Shown: in pieces, positions 42,723-54,118 of the stretch
Position numbering within the stretch: the stretch's first letter is position 1
Layout: each line of letters opens with the position of its first letter
DNA from: Stomoxys calcitrans
Lineage: Eukaryota > Arthropoda > Insecta > Diptera > Muscidae
Assembly: GCF_963082655.1 (NCBI RefSeq)
Contig: NC_081553.1
Span: 62,424,311-62,488,310 of the forward strand
DNA length: 64,000 nt
Direction of reading: 5' to 3'
Program-made: the position numbers and the translations under genes
Notes under the pieces: generated by a model
Told to the model about the DNA's origin: nothing
Seen by the model: only the letters and a program-made list of their open reading frames with translations
Database searches by the model: none

Positions 42723-42914
42723 TGATTACCTTTAGACCAAAAATGATTTCCCCCAAGAACTCAAATTGAAGAAAGCTTCGATTAATTTTCCTAGCCAATG
42801 AAAAGGGTGATTGGTTTGGGTTAGCAGTAAGCTTTCATTCGTTAGAGCTGATGTAGACAATTACAAGATTTAACTTCAAACATAAACCAGTTCTGGCCTT
42901 TATTCTATTCATCT

Positions 42915-42996
42915 GATTTCCATAACTAACGTTTTCTCTCTCTCTCTCTATGGGTCATTGTTCTTAGCCGCAGCGGGTCATCAGCACAATGTATTC
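42915..42996 (-). promoter_or_regulatory. Conserved upstream block of P4HA gene 2 (distal)
   Basis: Counterpart of 25600-25675: 'TGGGTCATTGTTCTTAGCCGCAGCGGGTCATC', next to a short (TC)n run at about 42936-42948. Similarity to gene 1 ends beyond this point. Confidence 0.5.
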
Positions 42997-43579
42997 GGTT
43001 ATGTTGGGAGAAATGGACTATAAATTATTGAAATGTTTTTATTGACCAGATTTAGCTGAAACCGGATTCCTTCACCTATATTACCTAACGATGCAAAGGG
43101 ATTAATAAACAGTTTTTGGAGATTGTTAGAAATATTTTTATTTGGCATATGTGTTTGTTGAAATAATAGATCTTTTTGAAAGGAGATTTAGAATCCATCG
43201 ATGGAAGTATGAATGAATATTTGAATTTTCTAGAGCGGGATTGACTGACAAAAATCTGCTACGAATATTGTCAAATCTATGTCAAAATTTGCTATCGTTC
43301 TCCGTTCGAAACAAATATGCCAAAATCGTTATAGATCCAACGAGAATAAAACTGCCACCTTAAAATAGCCTTCTTACGAGAAGGACACTATGGGCGAGAT
43401 ATTTGTAAAATTAGGTAAGTCGAACATGATGAATGTAAGTCAAATGAATGAACAGTGAATATTGGGGAATAGTTCTAAGGGTAAGGACAAAATGACAGCA
43501 CAGATGATTGATTTGAAAACTTTTATCAAAATATCGTCCCCTAACCGCCAAAAAAAATGTTAGTGCCAAAACCACTAAT
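42997..43579. other. Intergenic stretch with no recognised feature
   Basis: Unique-looking AT-rich DNA upstream of P4HA gene 2. No exon or repeat recognised. Confidence 0.4.
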
Positions 43580-44512
43580 AACAAGTAAAAGCATGCTAAG
43601 TTCGGCCGGGCCGAATCTTATATACCCTCCACCGTGGATCGAATTTGTTGAGTTTTTTTCCCGGCATCTCTTCTTAGCCAAAAAAAGGATATAAGAAAAG
43701 ATTTGCTCTGCTATTAGAGCGATATCAAGATATGGTCCGGTTTGAACCACAATTAAATTATATATAGGAGACCTGAGTAAAATGTCAGCCAATTCGAATA
43801 TGAATTGCGCCCTTTGGGGGCTCAAGAAGTAAAATAGAGAGATCGATTTTTATGGAAGCTGTATCGGTCAATAGACCGATTAAGACCATAATAAACACGT
43901 ATGTTGATGGTCATGAGAGAATACGTCGTACACAATTTCAGACAAATCGGATAATAATTGCGACCTCTACAGGCTCAAGAAGTCAAGATCCTACATCGGT
44001 TTATATGACAGCTATATCAGGTTAAGAACCGATTTAAACCATACTTGGCACAGTTTTTGAATATCATAACAAAATACTACGTGCTAAAATTCATTCAAAT
44101 CGGAAAAGAATTGCGCCCTCTAGAGACTCAAGAAGTCAAGACCCAAGATCGGTTTATATGACAGCTATATCAGGTTATGGACCGATTTGAATACTTGGCT
44201 CAGTTATTGGATATCACAACAAAACACGTCGTGCAAAATTTCATCCCAATCGGGTAAGAATTGCGCACTCTAGAGGCTCAGCTATATCAAAACATGGACC
44301 GATATGGCCCATTTACAATACCGACCGACCTACACTAATAAGAAGTATTTTTGCAAAATTTCAAGCGGCTAGCTTTACTCCTTCGGACGGACAGACGGAC
44401 GGACATGGCTAGATCGACATAAAATGTCACGACGACCAAGAATATATATACTTTTTGGGGTCTCAGACGAATATATTCGAGTAGTTATCCTATGGTGTAG
44501 GGTATAAAAAAA
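43580..44512 (+). mobile_element. Family A element, complete
   Basis: Head 'AACAAGTAAAAGCATGCTAAGTTCGGCCGGGCC', five monomers, 'GGACGGACAGACGGACGGAC', 'ATATATACTTTTTGGGGTC' and the tail 'ATCCTATGGTGTAGGGTATAAAA'. From 43994 on it forms part of the 3.4-kb duplicated segment. Confidence 0.78.
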
Positions 44513-44519
44513 TTCGAAC

Positions 44520-46015
44520 GAATCGCATTACAAATCTCCGAGATCTGTTTGATTTTGAAAATTTGGGTAATGAGAAGTGCTTTTTGGGGAAGGGATGGCA
44601 CCTCAGACATTTAGACTCAAATATCGATATTAAATTTATGCTTCACTCCCAAAACCCTTTAATTTGAGTCCCATATTGCCAAGGTCGGTAAACGTGAACC
44701 GTTTGGAGGGTGTTGTGTGTGCCGGGGTGCGCACTGGAATTTGGAGCTGAAAATATTCATGAAATTCGTTCTTTACTCCAAAATACCGTTTATTTGAGTT
44801 TCATATTGCCATAGTCGGAAATGGGAGTATACCCAAACACTTGGCTCCAAAATTGGATATCGGATTCGTTTTCTACTCTCAAATACCTTTTATTTGAGCC
44901 CCATATGGCGATGGTCAGTAAGAGTAAGATGGTCAGTTTGTGGGGTATTTTGGGAAAGGGGTATACCCACCAGAAAATTGTTCCCGAAAGTGGGTATCAA
45001 TTCATTTAAGCCCCACATTGATATGGTCAGTAAATATGCCCGGTTTAGTTGTGTTTTGTTCATCAAGCCCTGAAAATATATCAGCAACGTGCTTTATTCT
45101 CATATATTTGAACCCCATATTGTCATTGGCCTCAAATTCGTTTTCTAATCGCAAATACCATTCACTTAAACCCCTTAGTGAAAAACCCAGCCAATATGTC
45201 CTATTCTAGGTATGGGCCCTAAAAACTATGAATATGGAGCACCACAGTCTTGAAGACCCAAATTGTCTTGGTGAGCAAATAAGTTCTACTGGGAGGTTGT
45301 TATCGTGGTAGGACATCCCCTAGACAATTGGTCCCGAATGTTGATGTCAGATTCATGATCTACTCCCAAATAGCATTCATTTAAGCTCCATTTGTCCATA
45401 GTCGGCAAACATGACCGGTTTGGGGGGTCTTTTGGGGGATGGGGCGGCCCCTCAGTGACTTGGCTTTGAAAATATATATCGGATTCGCGTTATACTCTAA
45501 AATACCTTTTATTTGAGCCTCATATTGCAATGGTCAGCAAATACTTCCTATTTGGGTGGTCAGCAAATACTTCCTATTTGGATGGAATATTGATATCAGA
45601 TTCGTGCTTTACTTCCAAAGACCTTTCATTTCAGCCCAATATTGCTTTGGTAGTAAATTTGTCTTCTTTGGGGGATGTTCTCGGAGATGGGCGGACCGTC
45701 AAACACTTGGTCCCACATTTGTCCCAAATTTGGATATCAGTTTCGTATTTTATTGGCAAATACCTTTCATTTGAGTCCCATATTGCCATGGTCGGTAAAT
45801 ATGTCCGATTTAGGGGTGTTTTGGTGGTTGGGGTGGTCACCCAAACATTTGGTCCGACAATTGGATATCAGATACGTTTTCTTATCTTAAATACCTTTCA
45901 TTAGAGTCCCATATTGTCGTGATTGGTGTATATACATATTTGGTAGGTTTTGGGGTGGGGCGGCCCCCCAGGTACCCCATCCGAAATTTGGATACCAAAT
46001 TTTTGTTTGTAGGTC
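44520..46015 (+). repeat. Family B tandem-repeat element, copy 1
   Basis: About eleven diverged monomers of 110-145 bp, each with 'TTTGAG(T/C)CCCATATTGCCATGGTC(A/G)GTAAA', a GGGGTGTTTTGGG word, a G-rich 'GGGGTGG' stretch and 'TTGGATATCAGATTCGT'. One 26-bp word is duplicated back to back at about 45533-45575. Frames such as 45530-45904 result from the repeats. It runs directly into family A monomers at about 46015. Confidence 0.75.
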
Positions 46016-46019
46016 ACTA

Positions 46020-46785
46020 TAAGAGAGCACACAAAATTTCGGCATGTAAGGACTTAAGAAGTCAAATCGGGAGATCGGTTTATATGGGAGCTATATCAGG
46101 TTATAAAGCGATTTTGACCGTACTTAACACAGTTGTTGGAAGTCATAATAGAACACTATGTGCAAAATTTCCGCCAAATCAGATGAAAATTGAGACTTCC
46201 TCAAGAAGTCCCCCGATTGACTCAAGAAGTCAAATCGATCTCCCGATTTGACTCAAGAAGTCACTACGTACAAAATTTCAGCCAAATCGGACAAAAATTG
46301 TGGCTTTCAGGAGCTCAAGAAATCAAATCGGAAAATCGGTTTATATGGGAACTATAACAGATTATTGATCGTTGCGGACCGTACTTAACACAGTTGTTGG
46401 AAGTTTTTATAGAACACTATGTGGAAGATTTTAGCCAAATCGGATAAAAATTGCGGCTTCCAGGGGTTCAAGAAGTCAAATCAGGATATCGGTTTATATG
46501 GGAGCTGTATATAAATCTGAACCGATATGGCCCATTTGCAATCCCAAAGGACCCACATCAATATTAAGTATCTGTGCAAATTTTCAAGCGGCTAGCTTTA
46601 GGCGTTCGACCGCTATCGTGATTTCGACAGACGGACGGACGGACATGGCTAGATCTATTCAGATCGTCGAGACGGTCAGGAATATATATACTTTATGGGG
46701 TCTAAGACGAATATTTCTAGGTGTTACAAATGGAATGACTAGATTAGTATTTCCCCATAATATGGTGGTGGGTATAAAAGGTGAA
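46020..46785 (+). mobile_element. Family A element, 5'-truncated
   Basis: Monomers, 'GACAGACGGACGGACGGACATGG', 'ATATATACTTTATGGGGTC' and the tail 'CATAATATGGTGGTGGGTATAAAA'. It contains a local inverted/duplicated piece at 46190-46262 ('CAAGAAGTC' word four times in both orientations). No palindromic head: it abuts family B. Confidence 0.75.
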
Positions 46786-47408
46786 AAAAAGCCTAAAAGT
46801 TGGTAACTGATACTAAACAGATGTCATAACGAAATACTTTTGAAACCTGTCATCCTGAAATGACAAGTGATCACTTGTCATTTCACATTGGAATTTTCAT
46901 ATAGGTTATTTGGATTCACATTTCGATATTGCTCCCATGTATACCACATCTCTTCATTTTGACTTCTTGAACCACTTGAAGCTCCAGTACTTTCACATCA
47001 CTTTATACTGATTTTTCATATGCAATTTGCATTTATTATCTTCAAATTTCAAGCAGTTCAGATCTAATCTGGAATAGTCTGCTTTTTAGCACCATTTAAT
47101 TTTAGTTGATATATCTACCACATGTGTGGTTGGGACTGCGTGCTGAAAGTCTCATACGGCGTGTGAACAATACCTTGAGAAATTGATATCATACCACAAT
47201 AAGTGTGTCATATCAAACTTCAATAGAATTTGATGGCTTGATTACCTGTCGACCTACCTCAGACTCAGACTACCTACCACTTCGATGTGATTTTATAACA
47301 TTTTGAAACGTGTGTTTATGACAACAAAATCAAATAACATCAAAATAAACCTCAACCACAAAACCAAAATAACTTGGGCTATATCACCTGTATATCGAAA
47401 TTTTGATT

Positions 47409-49254
47409 ACTTCAGTATGACTTCCATAACTTATAAATGTCCTTTACGCCTCTACAAAATATAATGAAGAAAATTTGGATTTTGTTCAAATATTTATGCA
47501 ATATATTCACAATTAATGACCCATTTCAGGTATCAGACGCAATCGTAAAAAGGGGTCCAAAGTGCCTCTTTTTACTTACTCTTCTATAATTATTTACCTG
47601 GACTCGAATTTGGTTAAAAAAAATGACAATGAATTTTTTATGGGTAGGTTTTTTCACATTCATTGATACGGTGGATTTCCTGGGAATTCGACATAGCGAA
47701 ACAGGTAACATTTGTCTGCATCAAATCTTAACACAAATATATATATATATGCAGGTATATTTCTAGGTTACTTTTTATTCAAAAATCATCAGCTTACATT
47801 AAAAATAGATGTAGGTACTATACAAACGCACGCCGATGCGAAGTGTTTTCGCTCTAAAACACATATTTTTATTCCAATTTTTTTAAACTTTGGCAGGAGA
47901 CCTTTTTTTATTCTAACACATTTGTATTGTAAACCCTGGGCAAATCTATCAATGTTTTAGTGTAGGCCCCATATAAGGTTCCATTTCACAAATAGACATT
48001 TTTATATAGAGTTTAATGAAGTGTAAATGAATTTTAGAGTAGATAGAATCCGAGTTGAGAAATGTTTTATACATCGTTGGAAAGGTATGAAAATTTCCTT
48101 TACGATAAGGTATGTTGCGTAAATATGGCTATAGTGTGTCATGTGCAATTAGGACAACAAAAACAAAATTTGGGAAATTCGACTTTTTTGAAAAATTGAC
48201 TTTTTTATTGCCGGTTCCATAAAATGGAATAGAATAGAGATATTTCCATGATTCTTTTTGTGTTTTGTAGAAGAAGTGTTACCAAATAAAAGTTTATTTA
48301 ACATCTTTGCAATAAAATGTGACGTAATACTTGTTTTTTAGCAATGAATATAGCACTACTTGAAAATTGACTTTTTTCAGTATTTTGATCGCTACGATCT
48401 CATTTATGGCTAGGATATGGCGAGACATACCTTAAAATGTTGGGAACATTTTAAGCTTTCATTTAAGTTCAAAAAAAGCGAAAAAATCCCCGTGGAACTT
48501 TTTTTCCAGTGAGAAACTTTTGAAGTTTAGTAAAAAAATTGGCCATTTTGGTCTTAAGATAACGGTGTTGTTTGATATCGAAATTAGCCAAATTAGCACT
48601 TAAAACTTTTCTTAATACCTCGACTTTGTGAAAATGGAAAGAAATGATAATGCTTTGATGGCCAAAGTTTGCGAAAACTTAAAGGAAATGGGAGTATCTT
48701 TTTTGAAAAATTTTGCAATTTTTTGACAAAAAAAATATTTTTCATATTGAAAACGATGCCATTTTTAAACCGCCAAAGATATTCACGTGATTCCTTTTGT
48801 ATTTTATGCACACATATGCTGGCATAATTTGTGTGAAGTATGAAGTTTATAGCTTTAAAATTGACGGAGTTATTTAAAAAACACTGAAAAAAACCAAGGC
48901 CAAATTTTCATATTTTAAAATTAAACAATTCATAACTCCTTAACAGTACACGATGGCATGGTACTTTATGCATAAGTTTTTTAGATCTTGTCAAGCTCTT
49001 TCTCTAGAGTCCTAAATCATGTAAATCGGTTGAGTAGATCAAAAGTTATGGCCCCCAGAAGCTTGGAGAAGTCAAAAGTGGTCAACTTTGACACCCTGTA
49101 GCTCACCCTGTATTAAAGATATGGACCAACAACAGCACTTTTCTGAAAGCCTATGTCCTCCTCTACAAATGTCTAGAACATTTTGTATGGCTAAAATCAA
49201 CAGATAAAAAGTTGTAGACTTATTTCCAATTTTTTTGCCATTTGGCCCACTGTG
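47409..49254. mobile_element. Transib-like element, left end missing
   Basis: The right end reads TTTGGCCCACTGTG, matching the terminus of the MITE at 967-1395, and 48897-49254 is homologous to 1051-1395 throughout. The left CACAGTGGG terminus is absent. The remainder (47409-48896) is AT-rich, with 'GACTTTTTTGAAAAATTGAC' words and no transposase frame. Its right end coincides exactly with the start of duplication copy 2 at 49255. Confidence 0.6.
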
Positions 49255-52200
49255 CATCGGTTTATATGACAGCTATATGAGGTTAAGAACCGATTTGAAC
49301 CATACTTGGCACAGTTGTTGAATATCATAACAAAATACTACGTGCCAAAATTCATTCAAATCGGATAAGAATTGCGCCCTCTAGAGGCTCAAGAAGTCAA
49401 GACCCAAGATCGGTTTATATGACAGCTATATCAGGTTATGGACCGATTTGAATACTTGGCTCAGTTATTGGATATCACAACAAAACACGTCGTGCAAAAT
49501 TTCATCCCAATCGGGTAAGAATTGCGCACTCTAGAGGCTCAGCTATATCAAAACATGGACCGATATGGCCCATTTACAATACCGACCGACCTACACTAAT
49601 AAGAAGTATTTTTGCAAAATTTCAAGCGGCTAGCTTTACTCCTTCGGACGGACAGACGGACGGACATGGCTAGATCGACATAAAATGTCACGACGACCAA
49701 GAATATATATACTTTTTGGGGTCTCAGACGAATATATTCGAGTAGTTATCCTATGGTGTAGGGTATAAAAAAATTCGAACGAATCGCATTACAAATCTCC
49801 GAGATCTGTTTGATTTTGAAAATTTGGGTAATGAGAAGTGCTTTTTGGGGAAGGGATGGCACCTCAGACATTTAGACTCAAATATCGATATTAAATTTAT
49901 GCTTCACTCCCAAAACCCTTTAATTTGAGTCCCATATTGCCAAGGTCGGTAAACGTGAACCGTTTGGAGGGTGTTGTGTGTGCCGGGGTGCGCACTGGAA
50001 TTTGGAGCTGAAAATATTCATGAAATTCGTTCTTTACTCCAAAATACCGTTTATTTGAGTTTCATATTGCCATAGTCGGAAATGGGAGTATACCCAAACA
50101 CTTGGCTCCAAAATTGGATATCGGATTCGTTTTCTACTCTCAAATACCTTTTATTTGAGCCCCATATGGCGATGGTCAGTAAGAGTAAGATGGTCAGTTT
50201 GTGGGGTATTTTGGGAAAGGGGTATACCCACCAGAAAATTGTTCCCGAAAGTGGGTATCAATTCATTTAAGCCCCACATTGATATGGTCAGTAAATATGC
50301 CCGGTTTAGTTGTGTTTTGTTCATCAAGCCCTGAAAATATATCAGCAACGTGCTTTATTCTCATATATTTGAACCCCATATTGTCATTGGCCTCAAATTC
50401 GTTTTCTAATCGCAAATACCATTCACTTAAACCCCTTAGTGAAAAACCCAGCCAATATGTCCTATTCTAGGTATGGGCCCTAAAAACTATGAATATGGAG
50501 CACCACAGTCTTGAAGACCCAAATTGTCTTGGTGAGCAAATAAGTTCTACTGGGAGGTTGTTATGGTGGTAGGACATCCCCTAGACAATTGGTCCCGAAT
50601 GTTGATGTCAGATTCATGATCTACTCCCAAATAGCATTCATTTAAGCTCCATTTGTCCATAGTCGGCAAACATGACCGGTTTGGGGGGTCTTTTGGGGGA
50701 TGGGGCGGCCCCTCAGTGACTTGGCTTTGAAAATATATATCGGATTCGCGTTATACTCTAAAATACCTTTTATTTGAGCCTCATATTGCAATGGTCAGCA
50801 AATACTTCCTATTTGGGTGGTCAGCAAATACTTCCTATTTGGATGGAATATTGATATCAGATTCGTGCTTTACTTCCAAAGACCTTTCATTTCAGCCCAA
50901 TATTGCTTTGGTAGTAAATTTGTCTTCTTTGGGGGATGTTCTCGGAGATGGGCGGACCGTCAAACACTTGGTCCCACATTTGTCCCAAATTTGGATATCA
51001 GTTTCGTATTTTATTGGCAAATACCTTTCATTTGAGTCCCATATTGCCATGGTCGGTAAATATGTCCGATTTAGGGGTGTTTTGGTGGTTGGGGTGGTCA
51101 CCCAAACATTTGGTCCGACAATTGGATATCAGATACGTTTTCTTATCTTAAATACCTTTCATTAGAGTCCCATATTGTCGTGATTGGTGTATATACATAT
51201 TTGGTAGGTTTTGGGGTGGGGCGGCCCCCCAGGTACCCCATCCGAAATTTGGATACCAAATTTTTGTTTGTAGGTCACTATAAGAGAGCACACAAAATTT
51301 CGGCATGTAAGGACTTAAGAAGTCAAATCGGGAGATCGGTTTATATGGGAGCTATATCAGGTTATAAAGCGATTTTGACCGTACTTAACACAGTTGTTGG
51401 AAGTCATAATAGAACACTATGTGCAAAATTTCCGCCAAATCAGATGAAAATTGAGACTTCCTCAAGAAGTCCCCCGATTGACTCAAGAAGTCAAATCGAT
51501 CTCCCGATTTGACTCAAGAAGTCACTACGTACAAAATTTCAGCCAAATCGGACAAAAATTGTGGCTTTCAGGAGCTCAAGAAATCAAATCGGAAAATCGG
51601 TTTATATGGGAACTATAACAGATTATTGATCGTTGCGGACCGTACTTAACACAGTTGTTGGAAGTTTTTATAGAACACTATGTGGAAGATTTTAGCCAAA
51701 TCGGATAAAAATTGCGGCTTCCAGGGGTTCAAGAAGTCAAATCAGGATATCGGTTTATATGGGAGCTGTATATAAATCTGAACCGATATGGCCCATTTGC
51801 AATCCCAAAGGACCCACATCAATATTAAGTATCTGTGCAAATTTTCAAGCGGCTAGCTTTAGGCGTTCGACCGCTATCGTGATTTCGACAGACGGACGGA
51901 CGGACATGGCTAGATCTATTCAGATCGTCGAGACGGTCAGGAATATATATACTTTATGGGGTCTAAGACGAATATTTCTAGGTGTTACAAATGGAATGAC
52001 TAGATTAGTATTTCCCCATAATATGGTGGTGGGTATAAAAGGTGAAAAAAAGCCTAAAAGTTGGTAACTGATACTAAACAGATGTCATAACGAAATACTT
52101 TTGAAACCTGTCATCCTGAAATGACAAGTGATCACTTGTCATTTCACATTGGAATTTTCATATAGGTTATTTGGATTCACATTTCGATATTGCTCCCATG

Positions 52201-52669
52201 TATACCACATCTCTTCATTTTGACTTCTTGAACCACTTGAAGCTCCAGTACTTTCACATCACTTTATACTGATTTTTCATATGCAATTTGCATTTATTAT
52301 CTTCAAATTTCAAGCAGTTCAGATCCAATCTGGAATAGTCTGCTTTTTAGCACCATTTAATTTTAGTTAATATATCTATCACATGTGTGGTTGGGACTGC
52401 GTGCTGAAAGTCTCATACGGCGTGTGAACAATACCTTGAGAAATTGATATCATACCACAATAAGTGTGTCATATCAAACTTCAATAGAATTTGATGGCTT
52501 GATTACCTGTCGACCTACCTCAGACTCAGACTACCTACCACTTCGATGTGATTTTATAACATTTTGAAACGTGTGTTTATGACAACAAAATCAAATAACA
52601 TCAAAATAAACCTCAACCACAAAACCAAAATAACTTGGGCTATATCACCTGTATATCGAAATTTTGATT
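49255..52669 (+). repeat. 3.4-kb direct duplication, copy 2
   Basis: Copy of 43994-47408 as described there. It contains the family A end (49255-49770), family B (49781-51276) and the family A half (51281-52046). After 52669 the two flanks are unrelated. Confidence 0.95.
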
Positions 52670-52849
52670 GCTGGCAGTGAGTGAAAAGCTAAACAACGAC
52701 CGAATAGTGATAAGTGCATATGACAATTGATATGAATTCTATTTTTATAGGCTAAATAATGAAAGTCATTAAATCAAAGAAAGAATACTTTTAAACAAAA
52801 TGAAGATAAGTATATAAAATAAAAAATAAAGTTAAATCAATTAAAATTA

Positions 52850-54118
52850 AACAAGTAAGAGCGTGCTAAGTTCGGCCGGGCCGAATCTTATATACTCTAC
52901 ACCATGGATCGCATCTGTCGAGTTCCTTGCCTAGTATCTCTGTTTAGTCAAACAAAGTATTTATAATGAATATGGACGGAGGAGGAGGAGGAGCTATATC
53001 AAGTTATAGTCCGATTCGGAGCTTAAGAAGCAAAATCGGGAGATCGGTTTATATGGGAGCTGTGTCAAGCTATAGATCGATTCTGACCATATTGCACACG
53101 TATATTGAAGGCCATGGGAGAAGCCGTTGTACAAAATCTGTGCCAAATCGGATGAGAATTGCGCTCTCTAGAGGCTCAAGAACTCTAGATCTCAGATCGG
53201 TTTACATGGCAGCTATATCAGGGTATGGACCGATTTGGACCATACTTCGCACAGATGTTGGAAGTGATATCAAAACAATATGTGCAAAATTACAGACAAA
53301 TCGGATACGAATTGCGCCTTCTAAAAGCTCAAGGAATCAAGACCCAAGATCGGTTTGTATAGCAGCCATATCAGGTTATGGACCGATTTGAACCATACTT
53401 CGCACAGTTGTTGAAAGTAATATCAAAACACTATATGCAAAATTTCAGTCAAATTGGATGAGAATTGCGCCCTCTAGAGGCTCAAGAAGTCAAGACCCAA
53501 GATCGGTTTATATGGCAGCTATACCAGGTTATAGACCGATTTGAACCATACTTAGCACAGCTGTTAGAAGTGATATCAAAATACTATGTGCAATATTTCA
53601 GTCAAATTGGATGCGAATTACGCCCTCTAGAGGCTCAAGAAGTCAAGACCCAAGATCGGTTTATATGGCAGCTATACCAGGTTATAGACCGATTTGAACC
53701 ATACTTAGCACAGCTGTTAGAAGTGATATCAAAATACTATGTGCAATATTTCAGTCAAATCGGATAAGAATTGCGCTCTCTAGAGGCTCAAGAAGTCAAG
53801 ACCCAAGATCGTTTTATATGGCAGCTATATCAAAACATAGACCGATTTGACCCATTTACAATCCCAACCGACCTTCACCAATAAGAAGTATTTGTGCAAA
53901 ATTTCAAGCGGCTAGCTGTACTTCTTCAAAAGTTACCGTGTTTTCGACAGACAGACGAACGGAGAGACGGACGGACGGACATGGCTAGTTCGACTTAAAA
54001 TGCCACGACGATCAAGAATATATATATATTTTATGGGGTCTTAGACGCATATTTCGAGGTGTTACAAACAGAATGACGAAATTAGTGTACCCCCATGCTA
54101 TGGTGGAGGGTATAATAA
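52850..54118 (+). mobile_element. Family A element, complete, with recent monomer duplication
   Basis: Head 'AACAAGTAAGAGCGTGCTAAGTTCGGCCGGGCC', about six monomers, an expanded GACGGACGGAC tract, 'TATATTTTATGGGGTC' and the tail 'CCCCCATGCTATGGTGGAGGGTATAA'. Two neighbouring monomers (from about 53470 and 53623) are almost identical with a period of about 153 bp. Being divisible by three, this gives a spurious 100-residue repeat frame at 53465-53767. Confidence 0.8.

Larger units (their letters stand above)
43994..47408 (+). repeat. 3.4-kb direct duplication, copy 1
   Basis: Bases 43994-47408 recur at 49255-52669 with a constant offset of 5261 bp. The central 2.9 kb are identical by eye except for a C/G difference at 45304/50565. 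The first 140 bp and last 350 bp contain several mismatches. The unit comprises the end of a family A element, a family B array, a family A half and some AT-rich DNA. Confidence 0.95.
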
